Source of the DNA: Candidatus Omnitrophota bacterium | GTDB lineage: Bacteria > Omnitrophota > Gorgyraeia > Gygaellales > Profunditerraquicolaceae | Length of the DNA stretch: 14,284 bases | Assembly: GCA_030691585.1 (NCBI GenBank) | Contig: JAUYEC010000044.1 | Span: 1 to 14,284, forward strand | Direction of reading: 5' to 3' | Part shown: in pieces, positions 6,660 through 13,058 of the stretch | How the letters are laid out: the number at the start of each line of letters is the position of its first letter | How positions within the stretch are numbered: the stretch's first letter is position 1 | The notes under the pieces: generated by a model | Seen by the model: the letters and a program-made list of their open reading frames with translations, nothing else | Database searches by the model: none | Told to the model about the DNA's origin: nothing | Position numbers and translations under genes: made by a program

Positions 6660-8015
6660 ATGACGGATAATTTCGCGGCAGACCTTTTTAGCCAGACGCG
6701 CCAATCGGGGAAAAAAAGGCACGTTTACACGGTTTCCGAGATCACCCAGGATATAAAGATCCTGCTGGAGAATGCTTTCACCGAGGTCTGGGTGGAGGGG
6801 GAAATTTCAAATGCCAACGCGCATCCTTCGGGGCATTTTTATCTTTCCCTGAAGGATAAGGATGCGGTACTGCCCGCTGCGATATTCGCTTATCGAAGCA
6901 AAAACATAAAATTCAAGCTTGAAAATGGCTTAAAGGTCATTTGTTCCGGGAAACTTAACGTTTATCCACCGTTAGGCAAATATACTTTTTTAATTGATAG
7001 GCTCGAACCAAAAGGTATCGGGGGCCTTCAGCTTGCCTTAGAGCAGTTAAAGAAAAAATTAGAAGGCGAGGGGCTTTTTGCCGCAGAACACAAGAGGCCC
7101 ATACCGTATCTTCCGTCAGGGGTAGGGATAGTGACTTCGCTTTCCGGAGCCGCGATCAAGGATATCCTGAAGGTCCTGGACAGGCGTTTCAGCGGAGCGC
7201 GTATTGTGATCTCTCCTGCCCAGGTGCAGGGCGAAGGCTCAGGCCCGGACATTGTCCGGGCGATAAAGCTTATTAATGAGTTTAATGACACGCTTGCGGT
7301 TTCTGAGCGCATCGAAGTGATGATTGTTGGCCGCGGCGGAGGAAGCATTGAAGACCTCTGGGCCTTTAATGAAGAGGTTGTAGCCAGGGCGATATATGAA
7401 TCCAAGATCCCGGTGATCTCGGCAGTGGGCCATGAACGGGATTGGACCATCGCTGACCTTGTGGCGGACCTGCGGGCACCCACGCCTTCTGTGGCCGCGG
7501 AGCTGGTCATCCCCAAGAAAGAAGATCTTTGGGTTAAATTGGACAGCCTGCGGCAGGGCCTCTTGCGAGCGGCAGAGGAGGCGGTTTTAGATTTCCGGCA
7601 GGTTATAGAGGACCGCGCCTGGCGCATGCAGCTTGGGGCGGAGAATATTTTTAAACTCAACCTTGCGGTTTTTACTGCCGCTGAAAAAAAATTATCAATG
7701 TTAAATCCGGCGGTCCTCATCGGCCAAAACATCCGGAAGATCGCGGATCTTTCACGCCAAATTCAGGTGCGCGCGGGGCATTTTATTGAACTAAGGCAGA
7801 CACGGCTTATGTCCGCGGCACAGAGGCTTTCAACTTTAAGCCCCTTAAATGTTTTGGGCCGCGGCTATAGCATTGCCTTTAAGATGCCCGGCAACATCGT
7901 GGTTAAAGACGCTGCCATGGTAACAAAAGGCGACATTATTAAGACGCGGCTGGATAAAGGAGAGGTCCTGAGCCAGGTAACGGAGGTAAAAAAAGATGGC
8001 CGAGATAAAATTTGA
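6660..8015 (+). CDS. xseA: Exodeoxyribonuclease VII large subunit
   Basis: 451 residues, the usual length. With XseB it forms exonuclease VII, which degrades single-stranded DNA from both ends to oligonucleotides. The N-terminal OB-fold (about 20-115) contains VWVEGEISNANAHPSGHFYLSLKD. The catalytic domain has GVGIVTSLSGAAIKDIL (154-170), VGRGGGSIEDLWAFNEE (223-239) and SAVGHERDWTIADLVADLRAPTPS (254-277), followed by a long helical region. The family more often has HETD where this protein has HERD. The end PLNVLGRGYSIAFK is typical of the C-terminal part. The ribosome site is weak. It overlaps xseB by 20 bp, so the two subunits are probably coupled in translation. Confidence 0.96.
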   Translation: MTDNFAADLFSQTRQSGKKRHVYTVSEITQDIKILLENAFTEVWVEGEISNANAHPSGHFYLSLKDKDAVLPAAIFAYRSKNIKFKLENGLKVICSGKLNVYPPLGKYTFLIDRLEPKGIGGLQLALEQLKKKLEGEGLFAAEHKRPIPYLPSGVGIVTSLSGAAIKDILKVLDRRFSGARIVISPAQVQGEGSGPDIVRAIKLINEFNDTLAVSERIEVMIVGRGGGSIEDLWAFNEEVVARAIYESKIPVISAVGHERDWTIADLVADLRAPTPSVAAELVIPKKEDLWVKLDSLRQGLLRAAEEAVLDFRQVIEDRAWRMQLGAENIFKLNLAVFTAAEKKLSMLNPAVLIGQNIRKIADLSRQIQVRAGHFIELRQTRLMSAAQRLSTLSPLNVLGRGYSIAFKMPGNIVVKDAAMVTKGDIIKTRLDKGEVLSQVTEVKKDGRDKI

Positions 8016-8232
8016 AGAGGCTTTAAAAAAACTGGAAAAGATAGTCGAGGAACTGGAAAAAGGCAACCTTTCTCTGGATGACGCCCTGAAAAAGTACCAG
8101 GAGGGCATTGAGCTCTCCCGTGTCTGCGGATCAAAATTAGAGAGTGCTAAGAAAAAAATCGATGTGCTGGCAAAGAGCAAATTGGGCGATCTTGAATTAA
8201 AGCCGCTGGATGAGCAAAAGAGCGAAGATTAA
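7996..8232 (+). CDS. xseB: Exodeoxyribonuclease VII small subunit
   Basis: 78 residues, typical for this small helical subunit. The family pattern is clear: IKFEEALKKLEKIVEELEKGNLSLDDALKKYQEGIELSRVCGSKL, two helices with a short turn at GNLSLDDAL. Several copies bind the long helical arm of XseA in the holoenzyme. GGAGG at 7982-7986 gives a good ribosome site 9 nt before the ATG, inside the end of xseA. The stop is 3 bp before dxs. In many bacteria ispA lies at this position between xseB and dxs; here there is no room for it. Confidence 0.95.
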   Translation: MAEIKFEEALKKLEKIVEELEKGNLSLDDALKKYQEGIELSRVCGSKLESAKKKIDVLAKSKLGDLELKPLDEQKSED

Positions 8233-8235
8233 CCT

Positions 8236-10104
8236 ATGCTGCTGGAACGCATTAATAACCCCGGGGATCTAAAAAAACTCTCTCTCGAGCAATTGCCGCG
8301 GTTGGCCGCCGAGATCAGGGCCCGGATCATTGACGTAGTATCCCGTAACGGCGGGCATCTTGCCTCAAGCCTGGGTGCGGTGGAACTGATCATCGCCTTG
8401 CATTATTGTTTTGATCCTGCCACAGACAGGATAATATTTGATGTCGGCCACCAGGCCTATGCCCACAAGATACTCACCGGCAGGAACAAAGATTTTGCGA
8501 GCATGCGTACTTACCGGGGGTTGAGCGGTTTCCCCTGCAAGGATGAATCGTCCTGTGATGTTTTTACTACGGGCCACAGTTCTACCGCGGTTTCTCTGGC
8601 ATTGGGTATTGCCTGCGCCAGGGACTACCAGGCCCAGGGCAAGCCGGCTTTTAAGGTGATAGCGGTGATCGGGGACGGCTCTTTAAGCGGGGGGTTATGT
8701 TTTGAGGGCCTTAATAATACCGGGCATTTAAAAAAAGATATACTCGTTATTTTAAATACCAATGAGTTAAGCATTGCCGCCAATACCGGGGCCATCAGCA
8801 CATATTTAAACAAGATCATCTCATTGCCTATTTATAACCGGTTTCATGACTCGCTGGAAAATTTTATAAAGTCGCGCCTGCCCAGGGGCGGGCGGCTCTT
8901 GAAACTGGCAAATAAATTTGAAGAGGGATTAAAGGGCTTATTTATCCCGGGCATGCTCTTTGAAGAGCTGGGGTTCCGTTATTTCGGTCCGTTTGACGGC
9001 CATGATATCGGCCTCCTGACCAGGACATTGAAGAATGTCGCTACTATCAAGGGCCCCAGGATAATACATGTGGTTACTAAAAAGGGTAAAGGTTATGTCC
9101 CCGCGGAAAAGGACCCGGTCAGGTTCCATGGAACCGGGCCATTTGAAATTGAGTCAGGCCGGCCCTTGGCTAAAACGCCTGCCGGAGCGCAGGAAACCTA
9201 TACCGGGCTCTTCAGCAAAAAAATAGTGGATTTGGCCGCCCGCGACAAAAGCATTGTTGCCGTTACCGCGGCTATGCCCGAGGGTACGGGCCTGGATAAA
9301 TTTTGCGCTATGTACCCGGAAAGATTTTTTGACGTGGGCATCGCCGAATCTCACGCCGTATGTTTTGCCGCGGGGCTTGCCCGGGCAGGATTAAAACCCA
9401 TTGTCGCGATATATTCCACGTTCCTGCAGAGGGCATACGATCAGATAATGGAAGAGGCCGCGCTGCAGAAATTGCCCGTGGTATTTGCCGTTGACCGCGC
9501 CGGTATCGCCGGGGAAGACGGCGTCACCCACCAGGGAATATTTGATATAAATTTTTTGCGCTCTATCCCCGGCATGACGCTGATGGCTCCCAAAGACGGC
9601 CCTGAGTTTGCCGAGATGCTGGAATTCGCTCTTAAGGCCGACGGGCCGCAAGCCATAAGGTATCCAAAATCTGTCCTGCCGCAGTTAAACCTGAAGAAAG
9701 CCACGCCGCTGGAGCGCGGGAAAGCGGAAGTATTAATGGAAGGAAAAGATTTTACGCTCATTGCCCTGGGCAGTATGGTTGCCCCCGCGCTTGAAGCAAT
9801 GGAGGAATTAGCCAAAGATAATTTATCCGGCACGCTTATTAATGCCCGTTTTATCAAACCCCTGGATACGGATCTTTATAAGTTAGCCGGCGCCGAGGCG
9901 CAGCCTATATTCAGCGTGGAAGACGGGGTGCTTGAAGGCGGTTTTGGCAGCGCTGTCGAAGAAAACATAGGCCGCGCGGTGACGAAGATCGGTTTACCCT
10001 CTGAATTTGTGACCCATGGCAAGAGAGAAATACTTTTAGAAATTTACGGCTTGACCGGAAGCGGTATCGCGGAAAAGATCAAAAATTCGTTGGATAAGAA
10101 ATAA
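8236..10104 (+). CDS. dxs: 1-deoxy-D-xylulose-5-phosphate synthase
   Basis: 622 residues, full length. It condenses pyruvate and glyceraldehyde 3-phosphate into DXP with thiamine diphosphate, the first step of the MEP isoprenoid pathway and a source for thiamine. Visible motifs: H41 in GGHLASSLGAVEL, FDVGHQAYAHKILTGR (68-83), the ThDP/Mg motif GDG (146-148) ending at N176, FGPFDGHD in the middle, DVGIAESHAVCFAAG with the catalytic Glu, STFLQRAYDQ and DRAGIAGEDGVTHQG. Two small departures from common sequences are LNTNELSI (usually LNDNEMSI) and IAESH (usually IAEQH); the metal-binding Asn is kept. It is placed 3 bp after xseB. Its position in the xseAB cluster is a common arrangement. It is probably in the same transcript as xseAB. 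Confidence 0.96.
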   Translation: MLLERINNPGDLKKLSLEQLPRLAAEIRARIIDVVSRNGGHLASSLGAVELIIALHYCFDPATDRIIFDVGHQAYAHKILTGRNKDFASMRTYRGLSGFPCKDESSCDVFTTGHSSTAVSLALGIACARDYQAQGKPAFKVIAVIGDGSLSGGLCFEGLNNTGHLKKDILVILNTNELSIAANTGAISTYLNKIISLPIYNRFHDSLENFIKSRLPRGGRLLKLANKFEEGLKGLFIPGMLFEELGFRYFGPFDGHDIGLLTRTLKNVATIKGPRIIHVVTKKGKGYVPAEKDPVRFHGTGPFEIESGRPLAKTPAGAQETYTGLFSKKIVDLAARDKSIVAVTAAMPEGTGLDKFCAMYPERFFDVGIAESHAVCFAAGLARAGLKPIVAIYSTFLQRAYDQIMEEAALQKLPVVFAVDRAGIAGEDGVTHQGIFDINFLRSIPGMTLMAPKDGPEFAEMLEFALKADGPQAIRYPKSVLPQLNLKKATPLERGKAEVLMEGKDFTLIALGSMVAPALEAMEELAKDNLSGTLINARFIKPLDTDLYKLAGAEAQPIFSVEDGVLEGGFGSAVEENIGRAVTKIGLPSEFVTHGKREILLEIYGLTGSGIAEKIKNSLDKK

Positions 10105-10121
10105 ATCAGATTTTATTACTA

Positions 10122-10325
10122 ATGGCTAGAATAACCATAGATAAAGAGAAATGCAAAGGATGTTTTCTTTGCGTTGCTTTTTGCCCGAAGGGCTTAATCA
10201 AGAAAAGTGATAAATTGAATAAGCGCGGAGCCAATCCCGCGGAGTTCCATGAGACAGACGCTTGCCTTGGATGCGCGATGTGCGCGGTGATTTGTCCGGA
10301 TTGCTGTATTGAGGTGTATAAATAG
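10122..10325 (+). CDS. korD: 2-oxoacid:ferredoxin oxidoreductase delta subunit (2x[4Fe-4S] ferredoxin)
   Basis: 67 residues with two complete 4Fe-4S motifs: C11, C14, C17, C21-P22 and C48, C51, C54, C58-P59. C61 and C62 are additional cysteines after the second motif. Such delta subunits carry electrons from the ThDP/Fe-S core to external ferredoxin. The order delta-alpha-beta-gamma with the next three genes is the classic four-subunit layout of KorDABC/VorDABC enzymes. There is no clear ribosome site (TTATTACTA precedes the ATG). It starts 17 bp after dxs and may be read from the same transcript. Confidence 0.93.
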   Translation: MARITIDKEKCKGCFLCVAFCPKGLIKKSDKLNKRGANPAEFHETDACLGCAMCAVICPDCCIEVYK

Positions 10326-10347
10326 CGTATAGCGGATAGTTTGAGAT

Positions 10348-11463
10348 ATGATGAAAATGAAAACAAAGATATTGATCAGCGGAAATGAAGCCATGGCCGA
10401 GGGGGCGATACAGGCGGGATGCCGGTTTTATGCCGGTTATCCGATTACTCCGCAGAATGAATTGACCGCGTATATGGCAAAAAACATGCCTGCCTGTGGC
10501 GGGGAATTTATCCAGGCGGAATCAGAGCTGGCCGCGATCAACATGGTTTATGGCGCCTCAGCCGCGGGTGCAAGGGCGATGACTTCATCTTCAAGCCCGG
10601 GTATCAGCCTCAAACAGGAGGGCATATCTTATATTGCCGGGGCACTTTTGCCGGCAGTTATTGTTAATATAATGCGCGGAGGCCCCGGCCTGGGCAATAT
10701 TTGGCCGGCGCAATCGGATTATTTTCAGGCTACGCGCGGCGGCGGACACGGCGATTACCGCACTATCGTGCTGGCACCCTCTTCGGTGCAGGAGGCCTAT
10801 GATTTTATGCCCCTGGCTTTTGATCTAGCCGATAAATACCTGATGCCGGCGATGATATTGGCCGACGGCATGCTCGGGCAGATGATGGAACCGTTGGTCG
10901 TCGTCCGTCGTCCGTCTGCCCCGAGCGAAGTCGAGGGGTCGTCCGTCGTCCGCGGACGAAATACGGAAGACGAAATACGAACGACGAAAAAATGGGCGTT
11001 GACCGGCTGTAAGGGCCGGCCGGCTAATGTCGTAAAGTCTTTTTTTATGAAAGAAGGCGCCTTAGAAATTGCCAATTTGAAGGCGCAGAAGAAATATCGT
11101 GCCGTAGAAAATAAAGAGCAGCGTTGGGAAGGCCTGTTTTTGGATGACGCTAAAATTATTCTGGTTGCCTATGGAAGCATGAGCCGTATCGCAAAAAGCG
11201 TTGTTGTTCAACTGCGCCAAGAAGGCAAAAAGGCAGGGTTGATCCGTCCGGTTACGCTCTGGCCGTTCCCGCGAAAGATCTTTGAGCAGTTGAGCCGGAA
11301 AAAGAAACGCCCGGCTTTTTTCGTTACAGAAATGTCTTACGGCCAGATGGTAGAAGACGTAAAACTTGCGTTGGAATGCCGCTGTAAAGTGGACTTTTTC
11401 GGGCGCTCCGGCGGGGGCGTGCCGACGGAGGGAGAGATTATAAAGAAGGTAAGATTGTTATAG
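10348..11463 (+). CDS. korA: 2-oxoacid:ferredoxin oxidoreductase alpha subunit (KorA/VorB type) with in-frame repeat insertion
   Basis: 371 residues. With the other subunits it oxidises a 2-oxoacid with CoA to an acyl-CoA, CO2 and reduced ferredoxin, or runs in reverse. The pyrimidine-binding domain is clear: GNEAMAEGAIQAGCRFYAGYPITPQNEL, then FIQAESELAAINMVYGASAAG, TSSSSPGISLKQEGISYIAGA and MRGGPGLGNIWPAQSDYFQA. After LADGMLGQMMEP (to 182) the protein continues with about 31 unusual residues (184-214) translated from a heptamer/palindrome repeat, then returns to family sequence at WALTGCKGRP (216-225). In relatives this linker is roughly half as long. The C-terminal domain includes ILVAYGSMSRIAKS. 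The sequence resembles VorB (2-oxoisovalerate) proteins most, but the substrate cannot be fixed from sequence. ATG codons at 10348, 10351 and 10357 are all possible starts; none has a strong ribosome site. Confidence 0.92.
   Translation: MMKMKTKILISGNEAMAEGAIQAGCRFYAGYPITPQNELTAYMAKNMPACGGEFIQAESELAAINMVYGASAAGARAMTSSSSPGISLKQEGISYIAGALLPAVIVNIMRGGPGLGNIWPAQSDYFQATRGGGHGDYRTIVLAPSSVQEAYDFMPLAFDLADKYLMPAMILADGMLGQMMEPLVVVRRPSAPSEVEGSSVVRGRNTEDEIRTTKKWALTGCKGRPANVVKSFFMKEGALEIANLKAQKKYRAVENKEQRWEGLFLDDAKIILVAYGSMSRIAKSVVVQLRQEGKKAGLIRPVTLWPFPRKIFEQLSRKKKRPAFFVTEMSYGQMVEDVKLALECRCKVDFFGRSGGGVPTEGEIIKKVRLL
10895..10990. repeat. Heptamer inverted repeat with nested 20-bp element, inside korA
   Basis: Left units TGGTCGT, CGTCCGT, CGTCCGT (10895-10915) are followed by a 24-bp interruption (10916-10939) containing CCCCGAGCGAAGTCGAGGGG. 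The left units then resume as CGTCCGT and CGTCCGC (10940-10953). The right arm is five ACGRANN-type units, ACGAAAT, ACGGAAG, ACGAAAT, ACGAACG, ACGAAAA (10956-10990). The 20-bp element is the complement of the cores at 1083-1102 and 1139-1158 with one mismatch. The whole structure is translated without a stop. Confidence 0.9.
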
Positions 11464-11479
11464 GCGTCCAGCAGGTTTT

Positions 11480-11508
11480 GTAGGGACAGGTTTGAAACCT
11501 GTCCCTAC
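11480..11508. repeat. 29-bp GTAG...CTAC palindrome, copy 3 (GACAGGTTT core)
   Basis: Perfect palindrome: the left arm GTAGGGACAGGTTT pairs across one central G. It combines the outer arm of copy 1 with the inner GTTT of copy 2. It lies 16 bp after the korA stop and is followed by CG rather than AG. Confidence 0.95.
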
Positions 11509-11526
11509 CGGAATACGGCATCTTTT

Positions 11527-11555
11527 GTAGGGACAGCATAATATGCTGTCCCTAC
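11527..11555. repeat. 29-bp GTAG...CTAC palindrome, copy 4 (CATA core, central A)
   Basis: Perfect palindrome with left arm GTAGGGACAGCATA and central A, the inverse of copies 1 and 6. It is 18 bp after copy 3. Its final C touches the AGGGGG (11556-11561) that serves as the korB ribosome site, 9 nt before the ATG, so a hairpin here could affect korB translation. Confidence 0.95.
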
Positions 11556-11570
11556 AGGGGGCTTTACATT

Positions 11571-12299
11571 ATGAATAAAGTGTTCTCTCATCCTAAGTCT
11601 TTACGAAATATAGCCACGCATTACTGCGCTGGCTGCGGACACGGCATTGCCCACCGGTTGATTGCCGAGACCGTGGATGAACTGGGTATCAGGGAGAAGG
11701 TCATTGCTGTCGCTCCCGTTGGATGCGCGGTGATCGCCTATGAGTATTGGGATTTTGATTGTTCGGAAGCGGCACACGGCAGGGCGCTGGCAGTGGCGAC
11801 GGCTATAAAAAGGGTAAGGCCGGACAATATTGTCTTTACCTACCAGGGAGACGGAGATCTGGCTGCGATCGGCACAAATGAGACAATTCATGCCGCCAAC
11901 CGCGGGGAAAATCTGACCGTCATATTTATCAATAATGCTATCTACGGCATGACCGGTGGACAGATGGCGCCGACTACTTTATTGAAGCAGAAAACAGCCA
12001 CCACGCCCAACGGCAGAGAAGCTAGCTTTCATGGTTATCCTTTGAAGATCTCCGAGATGCTGGCGTTACTGGCCGGCGTAAAATATGTGGAGCGGGTTTC
12101 ATTTTTTTCTCCGCAGCAAGTGATCAAGGCAAAACAGGCAATAAAGCAGGCATTTCTAAACCAGATAAATAATACCGGATTTTCTCTGGTGGAGATCCTT
12201 TCGCCGTGTCCGACATATTGGGGAAAGTCCTCGAAGGAATCACTGGACTGGATAAGAGACGTGATGACTAAAGAATTCCCGTTGGGGAGAATAAAATAG
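11571..12299 (+). CDS. korB: 2-oxoacid:ferredoxin oxidoreductase beta subunit (ThDP-binding)
   Basis: 242 residues. This subunit holds the thiamine diphosphate and one 4Fe-4S cluster. Cluster ligands C19 and C22 (HYCAGCGHG), C52 (PVGCAV) and C213 (LSPCPTYWG) are all present. The ThDP/Mg motif is YQGDGDLAAIGTNE (91-104) through FINNAIYGMTGGQMAPTT (119-136). The short form without a fused CoA or ferredoxin domain is standard for KorB/VorA-type enzymes. The 107-bp gap after korA holds two 29-bp palindromes, the largest gap within the operon, but the order of subunits still argues for one transcript. The ribosome site AGGGGG at 11556-11561 supports the ATG at 11571. Confidence 0.94.
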   Translation: MNKVFSHPKSLRNIATHYCAGCGHGIAHRLIAETVDELGIREKVIAVAPVGCAVIAYEYWDFDCSEAAHGRALAVATAIKRVRPDNIVFTYQGDGDLAAIGTNETIHAANRGENLTVIFINNAIYGMTGGQMAPTTLLKQKTATTPNGREASFHGYPLKISEMLALLAGVKYVERVSFFSPQQVIKAKQAIKQAFLNQINNTGFSLVEILSPCPTYWGKSSKESLDWIRDVMTKEFPLGRIK

Positions 12300-12312
12300 T
12301 AAAGGGGTTACG

Positions 12313-12344
12313 GCATCGTAACCATAACCGAATAACCTAACCAA
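12313..12344. repeat. GTAACC-rich 32-bp dispersed repeat, copy B
   Basis: 28 of 32 positions match the repeat at 3941-3972. It ends 3 bp before the korC ATG, and no purine-rich ribosome site remains between it and the start codon. Confidence 0.8.
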
Positions 12345-12347
12345 ATT

Positions 12348-12878
12348 ATGATTGAACGAATAATTATAGCCGGAGCCGGAGGACAGGGTATAATGCTTTT
12401 AGGCAAGGTCCTGGCAGAGGCTGCGATGAAGGAAGATAAGTTTATTACCTGGCTTCCGTCGTACGGAGCAGAAGTCCGCGGGGGTACTGCCCACTGCATG
12501 GTGGTCGTCTCCGACAGCGAGATCGGTTCTGCCTATGTGAGCAAGGCAGACGCGCTGATCATTATGAACGCGCCTTCATTAAATAGATTCAAGGCCAGAT
12601 TAAAGAAAAACGGCCTCTTGATTGCAAACAGTTCGCTGACCGGAGATTTTTCCGAGAAGAACGCGCGGGTCAGCGCGTGTCCTTTCAGCGATATGGCCTG
12701 CGCGCTGGGCAATATCAAGGTGGCTAATATGATCGCTTTAGGTTGTTTTGCGGCGCTCACCGGGATCGTCCAGCCCCAAAGCCTGCGCGAGGTGATCAGA
12801 GAGATCGCCCCGGCCGATAAAAGAGAGTTAGTTACGGTAAATCTGGCAGCGCTGGAACAAGGTATAAAATTAATGTAG
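12348..12878 (+). CDS. korC: 2-oxoacid:ferredoxin oxidoreductase gamma subunit
   Basis: 176 residues, the usual size for a separate gamma subunit. The glycine-rich GAGGQG (9-14) and SYGAEVRGGTAHC (38-50) are hallmarks of the family, and KADALIIMNAPSLNRF follows as expected. The gamma domain packs against alpha and beta and contributes to CoA binding. It completes the korDABC set. The start has no visible ribosome site; it may depend on coupling from korB, 48 bp upstream. The TAG stop at 12876-12878 is part of the 29-bp palindrome at 12875-12903, directly after LEQGIKLM, so the palindrome appears to define the end of this protein too. Confidence 0.94.
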   Translation: MIERIIIAGAGGQGIMLLGKVLAEAAMKEDKFITWLPSYGAEVRGGTAHCMVVVSDSEIGSAYVSKADALIIMNAPSLNRFKARLKKNGLLIANSSLTGDFSEKNARVSACPFSDMACALGNIKVANMIALGCFAALTGIVQPQSLREVIREIAPADKRELVTVNLAALEQGIKLM

Positions 12879-12903
12879 GAGTGGGTTTTAAACCCGCCCC
12901 TAC
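12875..12903. repeat. 29-bp GTAG...CTAC palindrome, copy 5 (degenerate)
   Basis: The left arm GTAGGAGTGGGTTT and the right arm AAACCCGCCCCTAC pair with one mismatch and one G-T wobble, the only imperfect copy. It corresponds to the GGGCGGGTTT type of copy 2 with two changes in the left arm. Its T, A and G at positions 2-4 are the korC stop codon. Confidence 0.93.
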
Positions 12904-12917
12904 AGCGGCTCATTGTT

Positions 12918-12946
12918 GTAGGGACAGCATATTATGCTGTCCCTAC
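12918..12946. repeat. 29-bp GTAG...CTAC palindrome, copy 6 (CATA core)
   Basis: Identical to copy 1 over all 29 bases, and 14 bp after copy 5. The pair of a GTTT-type and a CATA-type element matches the pairs at 249-319 and 11480-11555. It lies just upstream of the first gltX-like ribosome site. Confidence 0.95.
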
Positions 12947-12965
12947 AGAAACAGACAGGAGTTAC

Positions 12966-13058
12966 AATGATACGAGTTCGTCCTGCGCTGCGTCCTTCAC
13001 TGTCGCTCAGGACAAGCTCAGGACTTCACTTGGAAGGTGTAAAATGATACGAGTTCGT
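12966..13058 (+). repeat. Duplicated gltX start flanking a 61-bp inserted element
   Basis: The 16-bp AATGATACGAGTTCGT occurs at 12966-12981 and again at 13043-13058, 77 bp apart. The 61 bp between them contain GCTCAGGAC twice (13005-13013 and 13016-13024) and resemble a palindromic mobile repeat. The upstream copy keeps the ATG and codons MIRVR plus an AGGAG ribosome site (12957-12961). The downstream copy leads into the intact gltX. Confidence 0.9.
12967..13047 (+). pseudogene. 26-codon relic leader frame from the original gltX start
   Basis: ATG at 12967, preceded by AGGAG with 5-nt spacing, begins MIRVR exactly like gltX and then reads through the inserted element as PALRPSLSLRTSSGLHLEGVK. 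It ends at TGA 13045-13047, overlapping the gltX ATG as ATGA. It looks like the displaced first codons of gltX. It might now act as a translated leader that couples to gltX, but a functional peptide is unlikely. Confidence 0.6.

Noticed and set aside
8754..8768. DXS with a broken ThDP motif (LNTNELSI)
   Set aside because: The Asp to Thr change is at the middle position; counted from the GDG Asp, the metal-binding Asn176 is retained and all other motifs are intact.
10895..10990. Frameshift or assembly error in korA
   Set aside because: The family sequence resumes in the same frame on both sides, and the insert is an ordered repeat seen elsewhere in the window.
12967..13047. Attenuator leader peptide for gltX
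   Set aside because: No run of glutamate codons and no alternative terminator hairpins. The sequence is better explained as a duplicated gene start plus an inserted element.
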